Shown here piece after piece: positions 10,161-19,690 of a DNA stretch of 64,000 nucleotides. This stretch comes from Candidatus Merdivicinus intestinigallinarum (GTDB lineage Bacteria; Bacillota; Clostridia; Oscillospirales; Ruminococcaceae): positions 19,816-83,815 of the forward strand of contig DVOW01000032.1 of NCBI GenBank assembly GCA_018713335.1, given 5' to 3'. The notes below the pieces were generated by a model that did not search any database, was not told where the DNA came from, and was given only the letters and a program-made list of their open reading frames with translations. Both the position numbers and the translations under genes were made by a program. Every line of letters starts with the position of its first letter. Position 1 is the first letter of the stretch.

Positions 10161-10340
10161 CCGCCATTTTGCAAGCAAAATGGCGGTGGCGGGTCATCGC
10201 CAGGCGCTCTGCGGAGCGCCTTTTTTCTTGATAGTTCGCGCCCGGGGCGCGAAAAGATTGGATTTCGCCCATTGCGATGGGCGACCAAAGGCGTTGCCTT
10301 TGGAAACCACAAGCTTTTGAAAAAGCTTGACCAAAACTTT
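10161..10340. repeat. Chain of consecutive intergenic hairpins, copy 1
   Basis: 10161-10186, 10203-10220, 10235-10253, 10266-10283, 10285-10303, 10310-10329; ends in GACCAAAACTTTTTAT. Confidence 0.8.
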
Positions 10341-10394
10341 TTATTTTCCCTCATCATGCGAATTTATTCTGAAAGGAACCGTTCAACAACTCGA

Positions 10395-10427
10395 AACCCG
10401 GGGCAGACCTTCTATCTGCTCCGGGTT
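10395..10427 (-). terminator. Terminator-like hairpin, near-copy of 10050..10083
   Basis: AACCCGGGGCAGA-ccttcta-TCTGCTCCGGGTT. Confidence 0.7.
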
Positions 10428-10446
10428 GTTTTCACTGTTCCAAAAT

Positions 10447-11745
10447 TTACGCGGCCTGTTCCTGGAGCAGCTTTTCCACTGCGGCCAGCTTCACGCACAG
10501 GCAGAGGATTTCCGCCGCCTTTTCCAGGTCTTCCATGGAAGGATAGGTGGGGGCGATGCGGATGTTGGTGTCCTCCGGGTCCACGCCGTAGGGGAAGGAA
10601 GCGCCGGCGCCGGTCAGGGTGACGCCCGCCTCTTTGCAGAGGGAAACCACCCGTTTGGCGCAGCCGGGCAGGACGTTTAAAGAGAAGAAATATCCGCCGT
10701 TGGGCCGGGTCCAGCTGGCGATGCCGAGGCCGCCCAGCTCTTTTTCCAGCATATTCAGCACCAGCTCGAACCGGGGCTGGATCAAGGCTTTGTGCTTGGC
10801 CATGTGGGCCTTCATGCCCTCGGCGCTGCCGAAGAACCGGACGTGGCGGAGCTGGTTTATCTTGTCAAAGCCGATGGTCTGCATGGACAGGAATTTTTTC
10901 GCCCAGGCAAGGTTTTTCTCGCTCATGCCCATAACGGCCACGCCCGCGCCGCTGAAGGAAATTTTAGAGGTGGAGGCGAAAATGTACACCATGTCCTCAG
11001 AGCCCAGCTTTTTGCACTCGTCCATAATGTTTAACAGGGTGTCCGGGGTGTCGGTCAGGTCGTGGATGCAGTAGGCGTTGTCCCAGAAGATCCGGAAGTC
11101 CCGGGCCGCGGGCTTTAAGGCGGCGAAGCGGCGGACGGTTTCGTCCGAATAGGTGATGCCGTCGGGGTTGGAATATTTGGGCACGCACCAGATGCCTTTG
11201 ACAGACGGGTCGGAGGACACCAGTTTTTCCACCATGTCCATATCCGGGCCGTTTTCCGTCATGGGGATGTTGATCATCTCGATGCCAAAGGTTTCCGTAA
11301 CGGCAAAATGGCGGTCGTAGCCGGGGACGGGGCAGAGGAATTTCAGTTTGCCCTGCCGGTTCCAGGGGGCTTCCCCTTGGCAGGTCCCAAACTGCATGGC
11401 ACGGGCCACGGTGTCGTACATGAGGTTTAAGCTGGAGTTGCCCCCCACAAAGATTTCAGAGGGTTTTAAGCCCAACAGGTCGGCAAAAAGCTGCCGCGCT
11501 TCCGGGATACCCTCCAGAAGGCCGTAGTTCCGGGCGTCTTCCCCGGCGGCCGTTTGAAGAAGGTCCTTGGAGGTTAGGCAGTCCATCATGCCCATGGACA
11601 GGTCCAGCTGTTCCGCCGAGGGTTTCCCCCGGGACATATCCAGTTTCAGCCCCTGGGCCTGCACTGCCCGGTACTGCGCATCCAGTTCTTTTTTCTGCTC
11701 CGCCAGCTGTCCGGCGGAAACGCTGCTCATCAACGCCATATTCAT
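10447..11745 (-). CDS. Class I/II PLP aminotransferase (aspartate aminotransferase, subgroup Ic-like)
   Basis: DMSRGKPSAEQLDLS...NYGLLEGIPEARQLFADLLG...IFASTSKISFSGAGVAVM. Confidence 0.88.
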   Translation of the reverse strand: MNMALMSSVSAGQLAEQKKELDAQYRAVQAQGLKLDMSRGKPSAEQLDLSMGMMDCLTSKDLLQTAAGEDARNYGLLEGIPEARQLFADLLGLKPSEIFVGGNSSLNLMYDTVARAMQFGTCQGEAPWNRQGKLKFLCPVPGYDRHFAVTETFGIEMINIPMTENGPDMDMVEKLVSSDPSVKGIWCVPKYSNPDGITYSDETVRRFAALKPAARDFRIFWDNAYCIHDLTDTPDTLLNIMDECKKLGSEDMVYIFASTSKISFSGAGVAVMGMSEKNLAWAKKFLSMQTIGFDKINQLRHVRFFGSAEGMKAHMAKHKALIQPRFELVLNMLEKELGGLGIASWTRPNGGYFFSLNVLPGCAKRVVSLCKEAGVTLTGAGASFPYGVDPEDTNIRIAPTYPSMEDLEKAAEILCLCVKLAAVEKLLQEQAA

Positions 11746-11948
11746 ACCCTCCAAATGATTCTCCAGTTGCGAATGACTGTATTTTTTATTATACACCTTT
11801 TGAAAATTTTTGCAAGAACTATTTTGAAATCCTGCAAAAAACTCCCTCCAAAGAATTGTATGTATCCAGCGCCGAAACTGTTCATGTTGGATAAAATGGC
11901 CTTTTCAGAGCAGATTTACAGAAATTATATGAATAAACATTCAGCGGA

Positions 11949-14000
11949 TTATTCTTTTCGGCGGAGAAAACCCATTTTGACGCAGTGGGCCAGGCTGAGA
12001 GTTTTTTCGCCGCAGCTTTCAAAAAAGACCTTGGCCCCGCCGTTTTTGAAGGATTGGATGACGCCTGCGCCAAAAAGACGGTGGGACACCGGGTCCCCGA
12101 CGGCGAATCCATCGTCTTTTGAGGGCCGTTTCGAGGAAGCGGACAAAAAGGCGTACCCAAACCGGGAGAGCCGCAGGTTTGGCAGCGCTTCCGGCGGGTC
12201 AAAGAGCACCAGCCGGTCCCTGGCCCGGGTGGCCCCCACGTAAAACAGCCGCATTTCCTCCCAGTAAGGCCCGTCGTCCTGGTATTTGCGGGCCAGCAGG
12301 GCGGATTTTCCAGGCAGAACCCCGTCAAAGCAGTCCCAGAGGATGACCGTGTCGAATTCCAGCCCCTTGGCCGAGTGGATGGTGGAGAGGGTGACCCGGG
12401 CCTCCTCCGGCCGGTAAGCCGCCGGGGCGGAGGCCGCCTCCATCCGGACAAAGAGGGTGGGGAAGTCCGGCGAGGTTTCACAGAGCCACCGAAGCTGGCT
12501 GTAACGCATCCGGATCAGCGGGTCGCCCTTTTCCCACCGCTGCCGCAGCCGTTTCCCCAGGGCCAGCTTGGTTTCCAGGGCTTCCAGGGCCTTATAAGGG
12601 GAAAGGGTCTGGCAGGCTTCCAAAACCTCCGCCATATTCAAGGCGGAGCCTCCCCGGGGAGAAAGGGGGGCGGCTTCCCTTAAAAGCTCCGGCACAGATT
12701 TTAAGCCGTCCGCCCTGAGAAGGACGTTTTGGTAAAGAAGCTGGTCCAGGTCCGGCCGGTAATCCAAATACCGGAAGGCCTCCAGATCGTAGGGGTTCGC
12801 GCAGAGGAACAACAGGGCCGCCATGGTTTTGGCATGGTATTTGATGAGGGAAACTGGCCCGGCGTCCAGGCGGAAGGGAATATGGGCCTCCTGCAAATAC
12901 AGGGACAGGGCGCAGGCCGAAAGGTTGTTGCGGTATAAAATCCCCACCGTTTCATTTGGCGGCGTTTCCCGGATGATGGCGGCGGCCTCCTGGAAAGCGT
13001 CGGACATGTCCCGAGGGGAAACCCGTTCCACCGCGCCCCCTTCCGGCCTGGTGGGGATCAGGAGCTTGTCGAAGCGCTCCGGGCTTTGGCGGATAAAGCC
13101 TTCGCAGAGGGAGAGAATCTCCGGCCGGCTGCGGTGATTGTGCTCCATTTTCAGCACCCGGGCATTGGGAAAGGTTTTGGGGAACCGCAGGATGCCGCCG
13201 GGGTCCGCCCCGCGGAAGCCGTAGATGCTCTGGTCCTCGTCCCCCACCAGGAAAAGGCCATTCCCTTCTGGGGCCAGCAGCTCCAAAAGGGCGGTCTGCA
13301 CCGGGGAAAGGTCCTGGCCCTCGTCCACGTTCCAGTAGTCGTACCGTTCCCGCCAGCTTTGCAGGAAGGCCGGGCGCTTTACCAGGATTTCCCGGGAAAA
13401 CAGCAGCAGGTCGTCGTAGTCCATGAGGCGCTCCGCCTTTTTTACCGCCTCGTACCGGGTGAAAATGGACAGGAAATAGGGCGGCAGGTCCGGAAGGGAG
13501 GAAATTTCCCCTTTGGAAAGCATCCGGTTTTTGCAAAGGCCGGTTTTGGAAAGCAGGTCGGACAAAAGCTCCTCATCCGGGGACGCGCCGGTCACCTCCT
13601 CCGCGCACCGGCGCATAATGGCCGCGGAACCGGGGGATTCCTCGCTGCCGGCAAGCCTTGGGAGGGGACGCCCCGACTGCCGGGAAAAATCGGTTAAAAT
13701 CCGCAGGCAGAGGCTGTGGATGGTGCTGATGTCCGGGGCTTTCGGGAACAGGTCCCCAAACAGTTCCGAGAACCGCCGCCCCATGTCCCCGGCGGATTCC
13801 CGGGAAAAGGAAAGGCAGCAGATCCGTTCCGGCGCAGCACCCCGTTCCAAAAGGGCCGCCAGCCGCGCCACCAGCACCGTGGTTTTGCCGGAGCCGGGCA
13901 CTGCCAGCAGCAGGGTGGGGGTCCTGCCGGTGGTCAGGGCCTGGGCCTGTACCGGGTTAAAGTAAATGCCTTTTTCCTCTAAATGCCGCAGGAGCTCCAT
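11949..14000 (-). CDS. UvrD/PcrA-like SF1 ATP-dependent DNA helicase
   Basis: LLLAVPGSGKTTVLVARLAALL, VDEGQDLSPVQ, GDEDQSIYGFRGADP, VTLSTIHSAKGLEFDTVI. Confidence 0.93.
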   Translation of the reverse strand: MELLRHLEEKGIYFNPVQAQALTTGRTPTLLLAVPGSGKTTVLVARLAALLERGAAPERICCLSFSRESAGDMGRRFSELFGDLFPKAPDISTIHSLCLRILTDFSRQSGRPLPRLAGSEESPGSAAIMRRCAEEVTGASPDEELLSDLLSKTGLCKNRMLSKGEISSLPDLPPYFLSIFTRYEAVKKAERLMDYDDLLLFSREILVKRPAFLQSWRERYDYWNVDEGQDLSPVQTALLELLAPEGNGLFLVGDEDQSIYGFRGADPGGILRFPKTFPNARVLKMEHNHRSRPEILSLCEGFIRQSPERFDKLLIPTRPEGGAVERVSPRDMSDAFQEAAAIIRETPPNETVGILYRNNLSACALSLYLQEAHIPFRLDAGPVSLIKYHAKTMAALLFLCANPYDLEAFRYLDYRPDLDQLLYQNVLLRADGLKSVPELLREAAPLSPRGGSALNMAEVLEACQTLSPYKALEALETKLALGKRLRQRWEKGDPLIRMRYSQLRWLCETSPDFPTLFVRMEAASAPAAYRPEEARVTLSTIHSAKGLEFDTVILWDCFDGVLPGKSALLARKYQDDGPYWEEMRLFYVGATRARDRLVLFDPPEALPNLRLSRFGYAFLSASSKRPSKDDGFAVGDPVSHRLFGAGVIQSFKNGGAKVFFESCGEKTLSLAHCVKMGFLRRKE

Positions 14001-14247
14001 GGCGCGCCCCCCTTTCCGTCTGTTTTTCCATACTATTATACCCTGTTTTTCCGCAGGAAACAAGCGGCGGGAAGCTTTAGCGTGTTTGCGCAAGAATATT
14101 TTGGAGAGTTATGGGGATGATACCAATAAAAACCCTTGCTGAATCCCTGGGAATGAGTTAAAATAAAAGGGAAGGCAATTGTGCTGTTTGCCTAAAAATA
14201 TGCTGCCCCTCTTGTGAAAGATTGGCCGCGTATTTGCTTTCATTCTG

Positions 14248-14298
14248 TTGACAGAAAGGGGGAAAACCAGTATAATAGAATTGTTAAAAGATTAACAA
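14248..14298 (+). promoter_or_regulatory. Consensus promoter of adhE with Rex operator
   Basis: TTGACA(14248-14253)-17-TATAAT(14271-14276) then TTGTTAAAAGATTAACAA (14281-14298), perfect TTGTTAANNNNTTAACAA. Confidence 0.95.
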
Positions 14299-14344
14299 TC
14301 ATTCCCCGAAGGAAAGTTTGGAACGAATAACAGGAGGTTTTGAA

Positions 14345-16960
14345 ATGGTTCAGGAAAAAGCAACTCCCACCGCACCCGTTGTGGACGTACAGGCAATGAT
14401 CAACCACCTGGCTCAGAAAGCCAAAGCCGCGCTGGCCGAGTATATGAAGCTCGATCAGGAACAGGTGGACAAGATTGCCCATGCCATGGCTCTGGCCGGC
14501 CTGGATAACCACACCAAGCTGGCGAAGCTGGCGGTCGAGGAAACCGGCCGCGGCGTTTACGAAGACAAAATCATTAAAAACCTGTTTGCTACCGAATATA
14601 TCTGGCACGACATCAAGGATCAGAAAACCGTGGGCATCATTGAAGACGATGAGCTGGCCGGCCTCATGCAGGTAGCAGAGCCTGTTGGTATCGTGGCTGG
14701 CGTTACTCCCGTAACCAACCCCACTTCCACCACCATGTTCAAATCCATGATCGCGGCCAAAGCCCGCTGCCCCATCATTTTCGGCTTCCATCCCTCCGCC
14801 CAGAAGTGCTCCGCTGAGGCTGCCCGCGTCGTCCGTGACGCCGCCGTCGCCGCCGGCGCTCCCGAAAACTGCGTGCAGTGGATCGAAACCCCCTCTCTGG
14901 AAGCTACCAACGCTTTGATGAACCATCCTGACGTGGCCCTGGTTCTGGCTACCGGCGGCGCCGGCATGGTAAAGGCCGCGTACTCCACCGGGAAACCCGC
15001 CCTGGGCGTAGGCCCCGGCAACGTGCCCTGCTATGTGGAGAAAACCTGCAATGTGGAGCGCGCCTGCAACGACATCATGCTGTCCAAGACCTTCGACAAC
15101 GGAATGATCTGCGCTTCCGAGCAGGCTGTCATCGTGGACAGGGAAGTTTCCGCCCAGTTTGAGAAATATATGAAGGACAACGGCTGCTACTTTGTCAACG
15201 CTGAGGAAGAAAAGAAGCTGGTGGACTACGCGTTCCCCGAAGCGAAAAACCGCGCGCTGAACTCCGCCATCGTCGGCAAGCCCGCCGCTTGGATCGCGGA
15301 ACAGGCAGGCCTGAAGGTCCCTGCGGACACTAAAATCCTCATCGGCCGCATTCAGGATGTTGGCCCCGACCAGCCTCTGTCCAAAGAGAAGCTGTCCCCC
15401 ATTCTGGCCTATATCGTGGTGAATTCCACGGAGGAAGGCTTCGCCATGGCCAAGAAGATGCTGTACAACGGGGGGTTGGGCCACTCTGCCGCCATCCATT
15501 CCGGCAGCGAGGAAATCATTGAGGCTTACGGCGAGGCCATGGAAGTCGGCCGCGTCATCGTCAACTCGCCTTCTTCTCAGGGCGGCATCGGCGACATCTA
15601 CAACGAAAATACGCCTTCTCTGACTCTGGGCTGCGGCTCCTTTGGTAAAAACTCCACCACCTCCAACGTTTCCGCCCTGAACCTGGTCAACGTGAAACGC
15701 ATTGCCAAGAGGAGAGTCAATATGCAGTGGTTCAAGATCCCCCCGAAAATCTACTTTGAATATAACGCCATCCAGTATCTGGAGAAAATGCCCGATATCT
15801 CCCGCGCCTTCATCGTCACCGACGAAACCATGGTAAAGCTGGGCAACGTGGACATCCTGCTCCACTACCTCCGGAAACGCAGCACCTACTGCCATGCGGA
15901 AATCTTCGCGGAAGTTGAGCCCGACCCGTCTGTTGACACCATCATGCGCGGCGTTGAGGCTATGAACCACTTCCAGCCCGATGTCATCATCGCGCTGGGC
16001 GGCGGCTCCGCTATGGACGCCGCCAAGGGCATGTGGATGTTCTACGAACACCCCGACATCTCCTTCACCGGCATGAAGCAGAAATTCTTCGACATCCGCA
16101 AGAGAACCTACCACTTCCCCAAGCTGGGCAACAAAGCGCAGCTGGTCTGCGTTCCTACCACCTCCGGCACCGGTTCTGAGGTTACCTCCTTCGCGGTAAT
16201 TACCGACAAGAAGGCCAACATCAAGTACCCTCTGGCCGACTACGAGCTGACTCCCGACGTTGCCATCGTTGACCCGCAGTTCGTGATGTCCGTCCCCAAA
16301 TCCGTGACTGCGGACACCGGTCTGGACGTTCTGACCCACGCCATCGAGGCTTACGTTTCCGTTCTGGCTTCCGACTACACCGACGGCCTGGCCCTCCATG
16401 CCATCCGGCTGGTCTTCAAGTACCTGAAGCGCGCCTACGACAACGGCAACGACCGGGAAGCCCGCGAGAAGATGCACAATGCGTCCTGCATCGCCGGTAT
16501 GGCCTTCACCAACGCGTTCTTGGGCATCAACCACTCCCTGGCCCACAAGCTTGGCTCCGCTTACCACATCCCCCACGGCCGCGCCAACGCCATCCTGCTG
16601 CCTTACGTCATCGCTTACAACGCCCAGAAGCCGAAGAAATTCGCCACCTGGCCGAAGTACGAGAAGTTTGTGGCTGACAAGCGTTACGCGGAAATCGCCG
16701 AGATGCTGGGCCTGCCCTGCCGGACCACGGAGGAGGGCGTCCAGAGCCTGATCAAAGCCATCGTTGACCTGGAGCGCTCCATGAACATTGTGAAATCCAT
16801 CAAGGATTGCGGCGTTGATGAAAAGACCTTCATGGACAACGTGGAAGCTCTGGCGGACGAGGCCCACAGCGACCAGTGCACCCCCGCGAATCCCCGTTAC
16901 CCCCTGGTTTCCGAGCTGAAAGAGCTGTATATCAAAGCTTACTACGGTGAAGAGAAATAA
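14345..16960 (+). CDS. adhE: Bifunctional acetaldehyde-CoA/alcohol dehydrogenase
   Basis: N-terminal ALDH domain and C-terminal Fe-ADH (LGGGSAMDAAKGMW, HALAHKLGSAYHIPHGRANA-like); AGGAGG RBS before ATG 14345. Confidence 0.97.
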   Translation: MVQEKATPTAPVVDVQAMINHLAQKAKAALAEYMKLDQEQVDKIAHAMALAGLDNHTKLAKLAVEETGRGVYEDKIIKNLFATEYIWHDIKDQKTVGIIEDDELAGLMQVAEPVGIVAGVTPVTNPTSTTMFKSMIAAKARCPIIFGFHPSAQKCSAEAARVVRDAAVAAGAPENCVQWIETPSLEATNALMNHPDVALVLATGGAGMVKAAYSTGKPALGVGPGNVPCYVEKTCNVERACNDIMLSKTFDNGMICASEQAVIVDREVSAQFEKYMKDNGCYFVNAEEEKKLVDYAFPEAKNRALNSAIVGKPAAWIAEQAGLKVPADTKILIGRIQDVGPDQPLSKEKLSPILAYIVVNSTEEGFAMAKKMLYNGGLGHSAAIHSGSEEIIEAYGEAMEVGRVIVNSPSSQGGIGDIYNENTPSLTLGCGSFGKNSTTSNVSALNLVNVKRIAKRRVNMQWFKIPPKIYFEYNAIQYLEKMPDISRAFIVTDETMVKLGNVDILLHYLRKRSTYCHAEIFAEVEPDPSVDTIMRGVEAMNHFQPDVIIALGGGSAMDAAKGMWMFYEHPDISFTGMKQKFFDIRKRTYHFPKLGNKAQLVCVPTTSGTGSEVTSFAVITDKKANIKYPLADYELTPDVAIVDPQFVMSVPKSVTADTGLDVLTHAIEAYVSVLASDYTDGLALHAIRLVFKYLKRAYDNGNDREAREKMHNASCIAGMAFTNAFLGINHSLAHKLGSAYHIPHGRANAILLPYVIAYNAQKPKKFATWPKYEKFVADKRYAEIAEMLGLPCRTTEEGVQSLIKAIVDLERSMNIVKSIKDCGVDEKTFMDNVEALADEAHSDQCTPANPRYPLVSELKELYIKAYYGEEK

Positions 16961-16980
16961 GTTTCCCATACGGGAATCAC

Positions 16981-17012
16981 AAAGCCCCCGGACCGAAAGG
17001 CCCGGGGGCTTT
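16981..17012 (+). terminator. Intrinsic terminator of adhE
   Basis: aaagcccccggaccgaaaggcccgggggctttt. Confidence 0.9.
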
Positions 17013-17026
17013 TGCGTGCGGAAAAA

Positions 17027-17539
17027 TCAATAGGGGAAAAACGCAAAGGGCTGCGCTTTAAAGGGCGCCAGCTCTCCGGCTTCTTCCATCTGCCGCAGGG
17101 CTTCCTCAGTTACCCATTTGGCGTCCGCCACTTCCTCCGGCTGGAGGGTCAGGGCTTCCAGTGGGATGTCCCGTTCAAAGAGGTACACGTCATAATGGGC
17201 GCTGTATTGGCCCGGTACCTCCCGGCGGATGGAAAGGGAGGCAAGCAGGACGCCGGGGTTTCCATGAGTCAAATCCACCCCGATTTCCTCCTTGACCTCC
17301 CGCATGGCGGCGGCCAGGGATTCTTCCCCGGCCAAAACGGAGCCGCCGGTGCATTCCCACAAACCGCCGTAATGTTTCTCCGGGTGCCGTTTGGTCAGCA
17401 GGACTTCCCCTTTGGAATTGCGGAGCCAGATCTCCACCACCAGGTGGTAGTCCTCCGGGGATGCGGGGGGCTTGCCCCGTTCCTGGAACCGGCCGGTTTT
17501 CCTGCGGTCCTTGTCGTAAATATCCCAGTATTCCGGCAT
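17027..17539 (-). CDS. NUDIX hydrolase
   Basis: GGSVLAGEESLAAAMREVKEEIGVDL Nudix box. Confidence 0.92.
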   Translation of the reverse strand: MPEYWDIYDKDRRKTGRFQERGKPPASPEDYHLVVEIWLRNSKGEVLLTKRHPEKHYGGLWECTGGSVLAGEESLAAAMREVKEEIGVDLTHGNPGVLLASLSIRREVPGQYSAHYDVYLFERDIPLEALTLQPEEVADAKWVTEEALRQMEEAGELAPFKAQPFAFFPY

Positions 17540-17541
17540 GG

Positions 17542-18102
17542 TTACTCCTCCTTTGCCCGGATTTCCCGCCATTCATCCTCCAGTATGGCCATGAGGACGT
17601 CGTCAGCATAGCTGTTCCCATCCTTTACGGCGTCCCGTAGCGCCCCTTCCTGCCGGAATCCTGCCTTCCGGTAAGCGGCAATGGCTCGGTGGTTAAAGGA
17701 AAAAACATCCAGCGCCAGCCGGTGGAGCTTTAAGGTTTCAAAGGCAAAATCCCGGGTTTTCCGGATAACCCAGGAGCCGATTCCTTTGCCGCAGTCCTCC
17801 GGATGAAAAATCCCGATGCGGAAATTGGCGCTGCGGGTTTCCGGGTCAATCTCATTGATGACGCTTTCCCCGATGATCCGCCCGTCCGGGGAAATCAGCA
17901 GAAAATCGTACCGGCTTTCGTCCGCTAGTCACCGGGCAAAATAGCCGGTGACTTCTTCCCGGGTGAATTGGGTTTTGCAGCCTGTCAGCCGGGCAGTTTC
18001 CGGGGGAAGGGGGTCAAAATTCTGGGAAAAATAGGCGTTCGCGTCATCGGCCTTGGCCGGGCGCAGCACATAGCCCTGGCTTTCCCAAACAGGAATTTCC
18101 AT
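17542..18102 (-). pseudogene. GNAT N-acetyltransferase interrupted by one in-frame TGA
   Basis: One frame from ATG (18102) to TAA (17542) reads MEIPVWESQGYVLRPAKADDANAYFSQNF..TGYFAR*LADESRYDFLLISPDGRIIGESVINEIDPETRSANFRIGIF..GKGIGSWVIRKTRDFAFETLKLHRLALDVFSFNHRAIAAYRKAGF; TGA at 17929-17931. Confidence 0.88.
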
Positions 18103-18114
18103 GAAATCCTCCTT

Positions 18115-19152
18115 TTACTCGATGAATCCGCCGCCTAACACCACATCCCCCTGGTAGATAGCCCCTGTCTGGCCGGGGGCCGGGGCCCGCTGAGGTTCCG
18201 CAAAGCGCACCTGCACCAGGCCGTTTTCCAGGGTCAGAGTGGCTTTGGCGGGGTTGGCCCGGGAACGGATTTTCACCTCCGCCTCCATGCCGCTATGGAT
18301 GGAATCCGGGAAGGTGCAGGACAGGTCGGTCAGGAACACTTCCTCCTCAAAGGAATCCGCCGCATCCGCCAGATATACCCGGTTTGTGGCAGGGTCGATG
18401 GATTTTACAAAGACCGGACGGCCCAGGGCGATCCCTAAGCCCTTGCGCTGACCGATGGTGTAGTGGATGATCCCCTGATGGATGCCGCAGGGAAGGCCTT
18501 CCGGGGAGATAAATTCCCCGGGTTCGCTTTTGCCCAGGCGTTCCTCAATGAACCGGGCGTAGTCGTTGTCCGGGATAAAGCAGATTTCCTGGCTGTCCGG
18601 CTTTTTAGCGCAGGAAAGCCCCGCCTTCTCGGCAATTTCCCGTACCTGCGGTTTGGGCAGATGGGATAAGGGGAACATCAGCCGGGACAGGACGTCCTGC
18701 CCCAAACGGCAGAGCATATAGGACTGGTCCCGTTCCAGGTTTTCGCCCTTGGTCAGGTAGGTGACCCCGTTTTCCCGGCGCAGTCCGGCGTAATGGCCGG
18801 TGGCAATCCAATCATACCCTTCTGCGTTTGCCGTATCCAGCAGGGCTTTGAATTTCAGCTTGGGGTTGCAGACAACGCAGGGATTGGGGGTGCGCCCCTT
18901 GCGGTATTCGGCGGCAAAATAGCTGACCACCTCCCGGTCAAATTCCGCGGTCATATTTTTCACAAATAAAGGGATCCCCAGCTGGCTGGCGGCGGTTTTG
19001 GCGTCCTCCACCGTTTGCCCGTGGGCAGGCGACATTTTTAAGACCACCCCGGCGACCTCATAGCCCTGCTCCCGCAGCAGGACCGCGGCGGCGGAACTGT
19101 CCACCCCGCCACTCATGGCCAGCAATACCCGCTTATTTTCGTTCATTCTCAT
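18115..19152 (-). CDS. mnmA: tRNA 2-thiouridine(34) synthase
   Basis: VLLAMSGGVDSSAAAVLL PP-loop; NPCVVCNPKLKF; TGHYAGL. Confidence 0.95.
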   Translation of the reverse strand: MRMNENKRVLLAMSGGVDSSAAAVLLREQGYEVAGVVLKMSPAHGQTVEDAKTAASQLGIPLFVKNMTAEFDREVVSYFAAEYRKGRTPNPCVVCNPKLKFKALLDTANAEGYDWIATGHYAGLRRENGVTYLTKGENLERDQSYMLCRLGQDVLSRLMFPLSHLPKPQVREIAEKAGLSCAKKPDSQEICFIPDNDYARFIEERLGKSEPGEFISPEGLPCGIHQGIIHYTIGQRKGLGIALGRPVFVKSIDPATNRVYLADAADSFEEEVFLTDLSCTFPDSIHSGMEAEVKIRSRANPAKATLTLENGLVQVRFAEPQRAPAPGQTGAIYQGDVVLGGGFIE

Positions 19153-19214
19153 TCCTCCTAATGCCAAAAAGGCGGCGTGGAAAAACCATGCCGCCTTGTT
19201 TTTGGTTGTCCGTC

Positions 19215-19667
19215 TTAGTGGCCGCAGCTGCAGGATTCCGCGTCGTGGCCGCAGGCCTCGCACTCTTCCAGCTTGCCCACAAAGGGGGTGGGGTCGATGC
19301 CCTGACGCTTGTAGTAGTCCGCAATGGCCGCTTTGATGGCCTGCTCCGCCAAGACAGAGCAGTGGATTTTCACCGCCGGCAGGCCGTCCAAGGCTTCTAC
19401 AACGGCCTTGTTGGTGAGCTTCAAGGCTTCGCTCAGGGGTTTGCCCTTAATCAGGTCGGTGGCCATGGAGGAGGTGGCGATGGCGGCGCCGCATCCAAAG
19501 GTCATGAAGCTGACGTCGGTGATAACGTCATTTTCCACCTTGATATACATTTTCATGATGTCGCCGCATTTCTGGTTGCCCACTTCTCCGACGCCGTTGG
19601 CGTCTTTCAGTTCGCCCACATTGTGGGGGTTCGCAAAATGCTCCATTACTTTCGCGCTGTATAACAT
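19215..19667 (-). CDS. iscU: Fe-S cluster scaffold
   Basis: MLYSAKVMEHFANPHNVGELKDANGVGEVGNQKCGD...TFGCGAAIATSS. Confidence 0.95.
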   Translation of the reverse strand: MLYSAKVMEHFANPHNVGELKDANGVGEVGNQKCGDIMKMYIKVENDVITDVSFMTFGCGAAIATSSMATDLIKGKPLSEALKLTNKAVVEALDGLPAVKIHCSVLAEQAIKAAIADYYKRQGIDPTPFVGKLEECEACGHDAESCSCGH

Positions 19668-19690
19668 GAAGATTCTCCCTTCCTTTTTCC

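Noticed and set aside
14240-16969. 909-aa minus-strand ORF spanning all of adhE
   Set aside because: Exact antisense of adhE; Gly/Val/His/Asp-rich low-information translation typical of the mirror frame of a codon-biased GC-rich gene; no RBS or family resemblance
17929-17931. TGA in the GNAT gene as a selenocysteine codon
   Set aside because: No SECIS-like hairpin was recognised directly downstream and Sec is not expected in GNAT enzymes; a Trp-to-stop change is simpler
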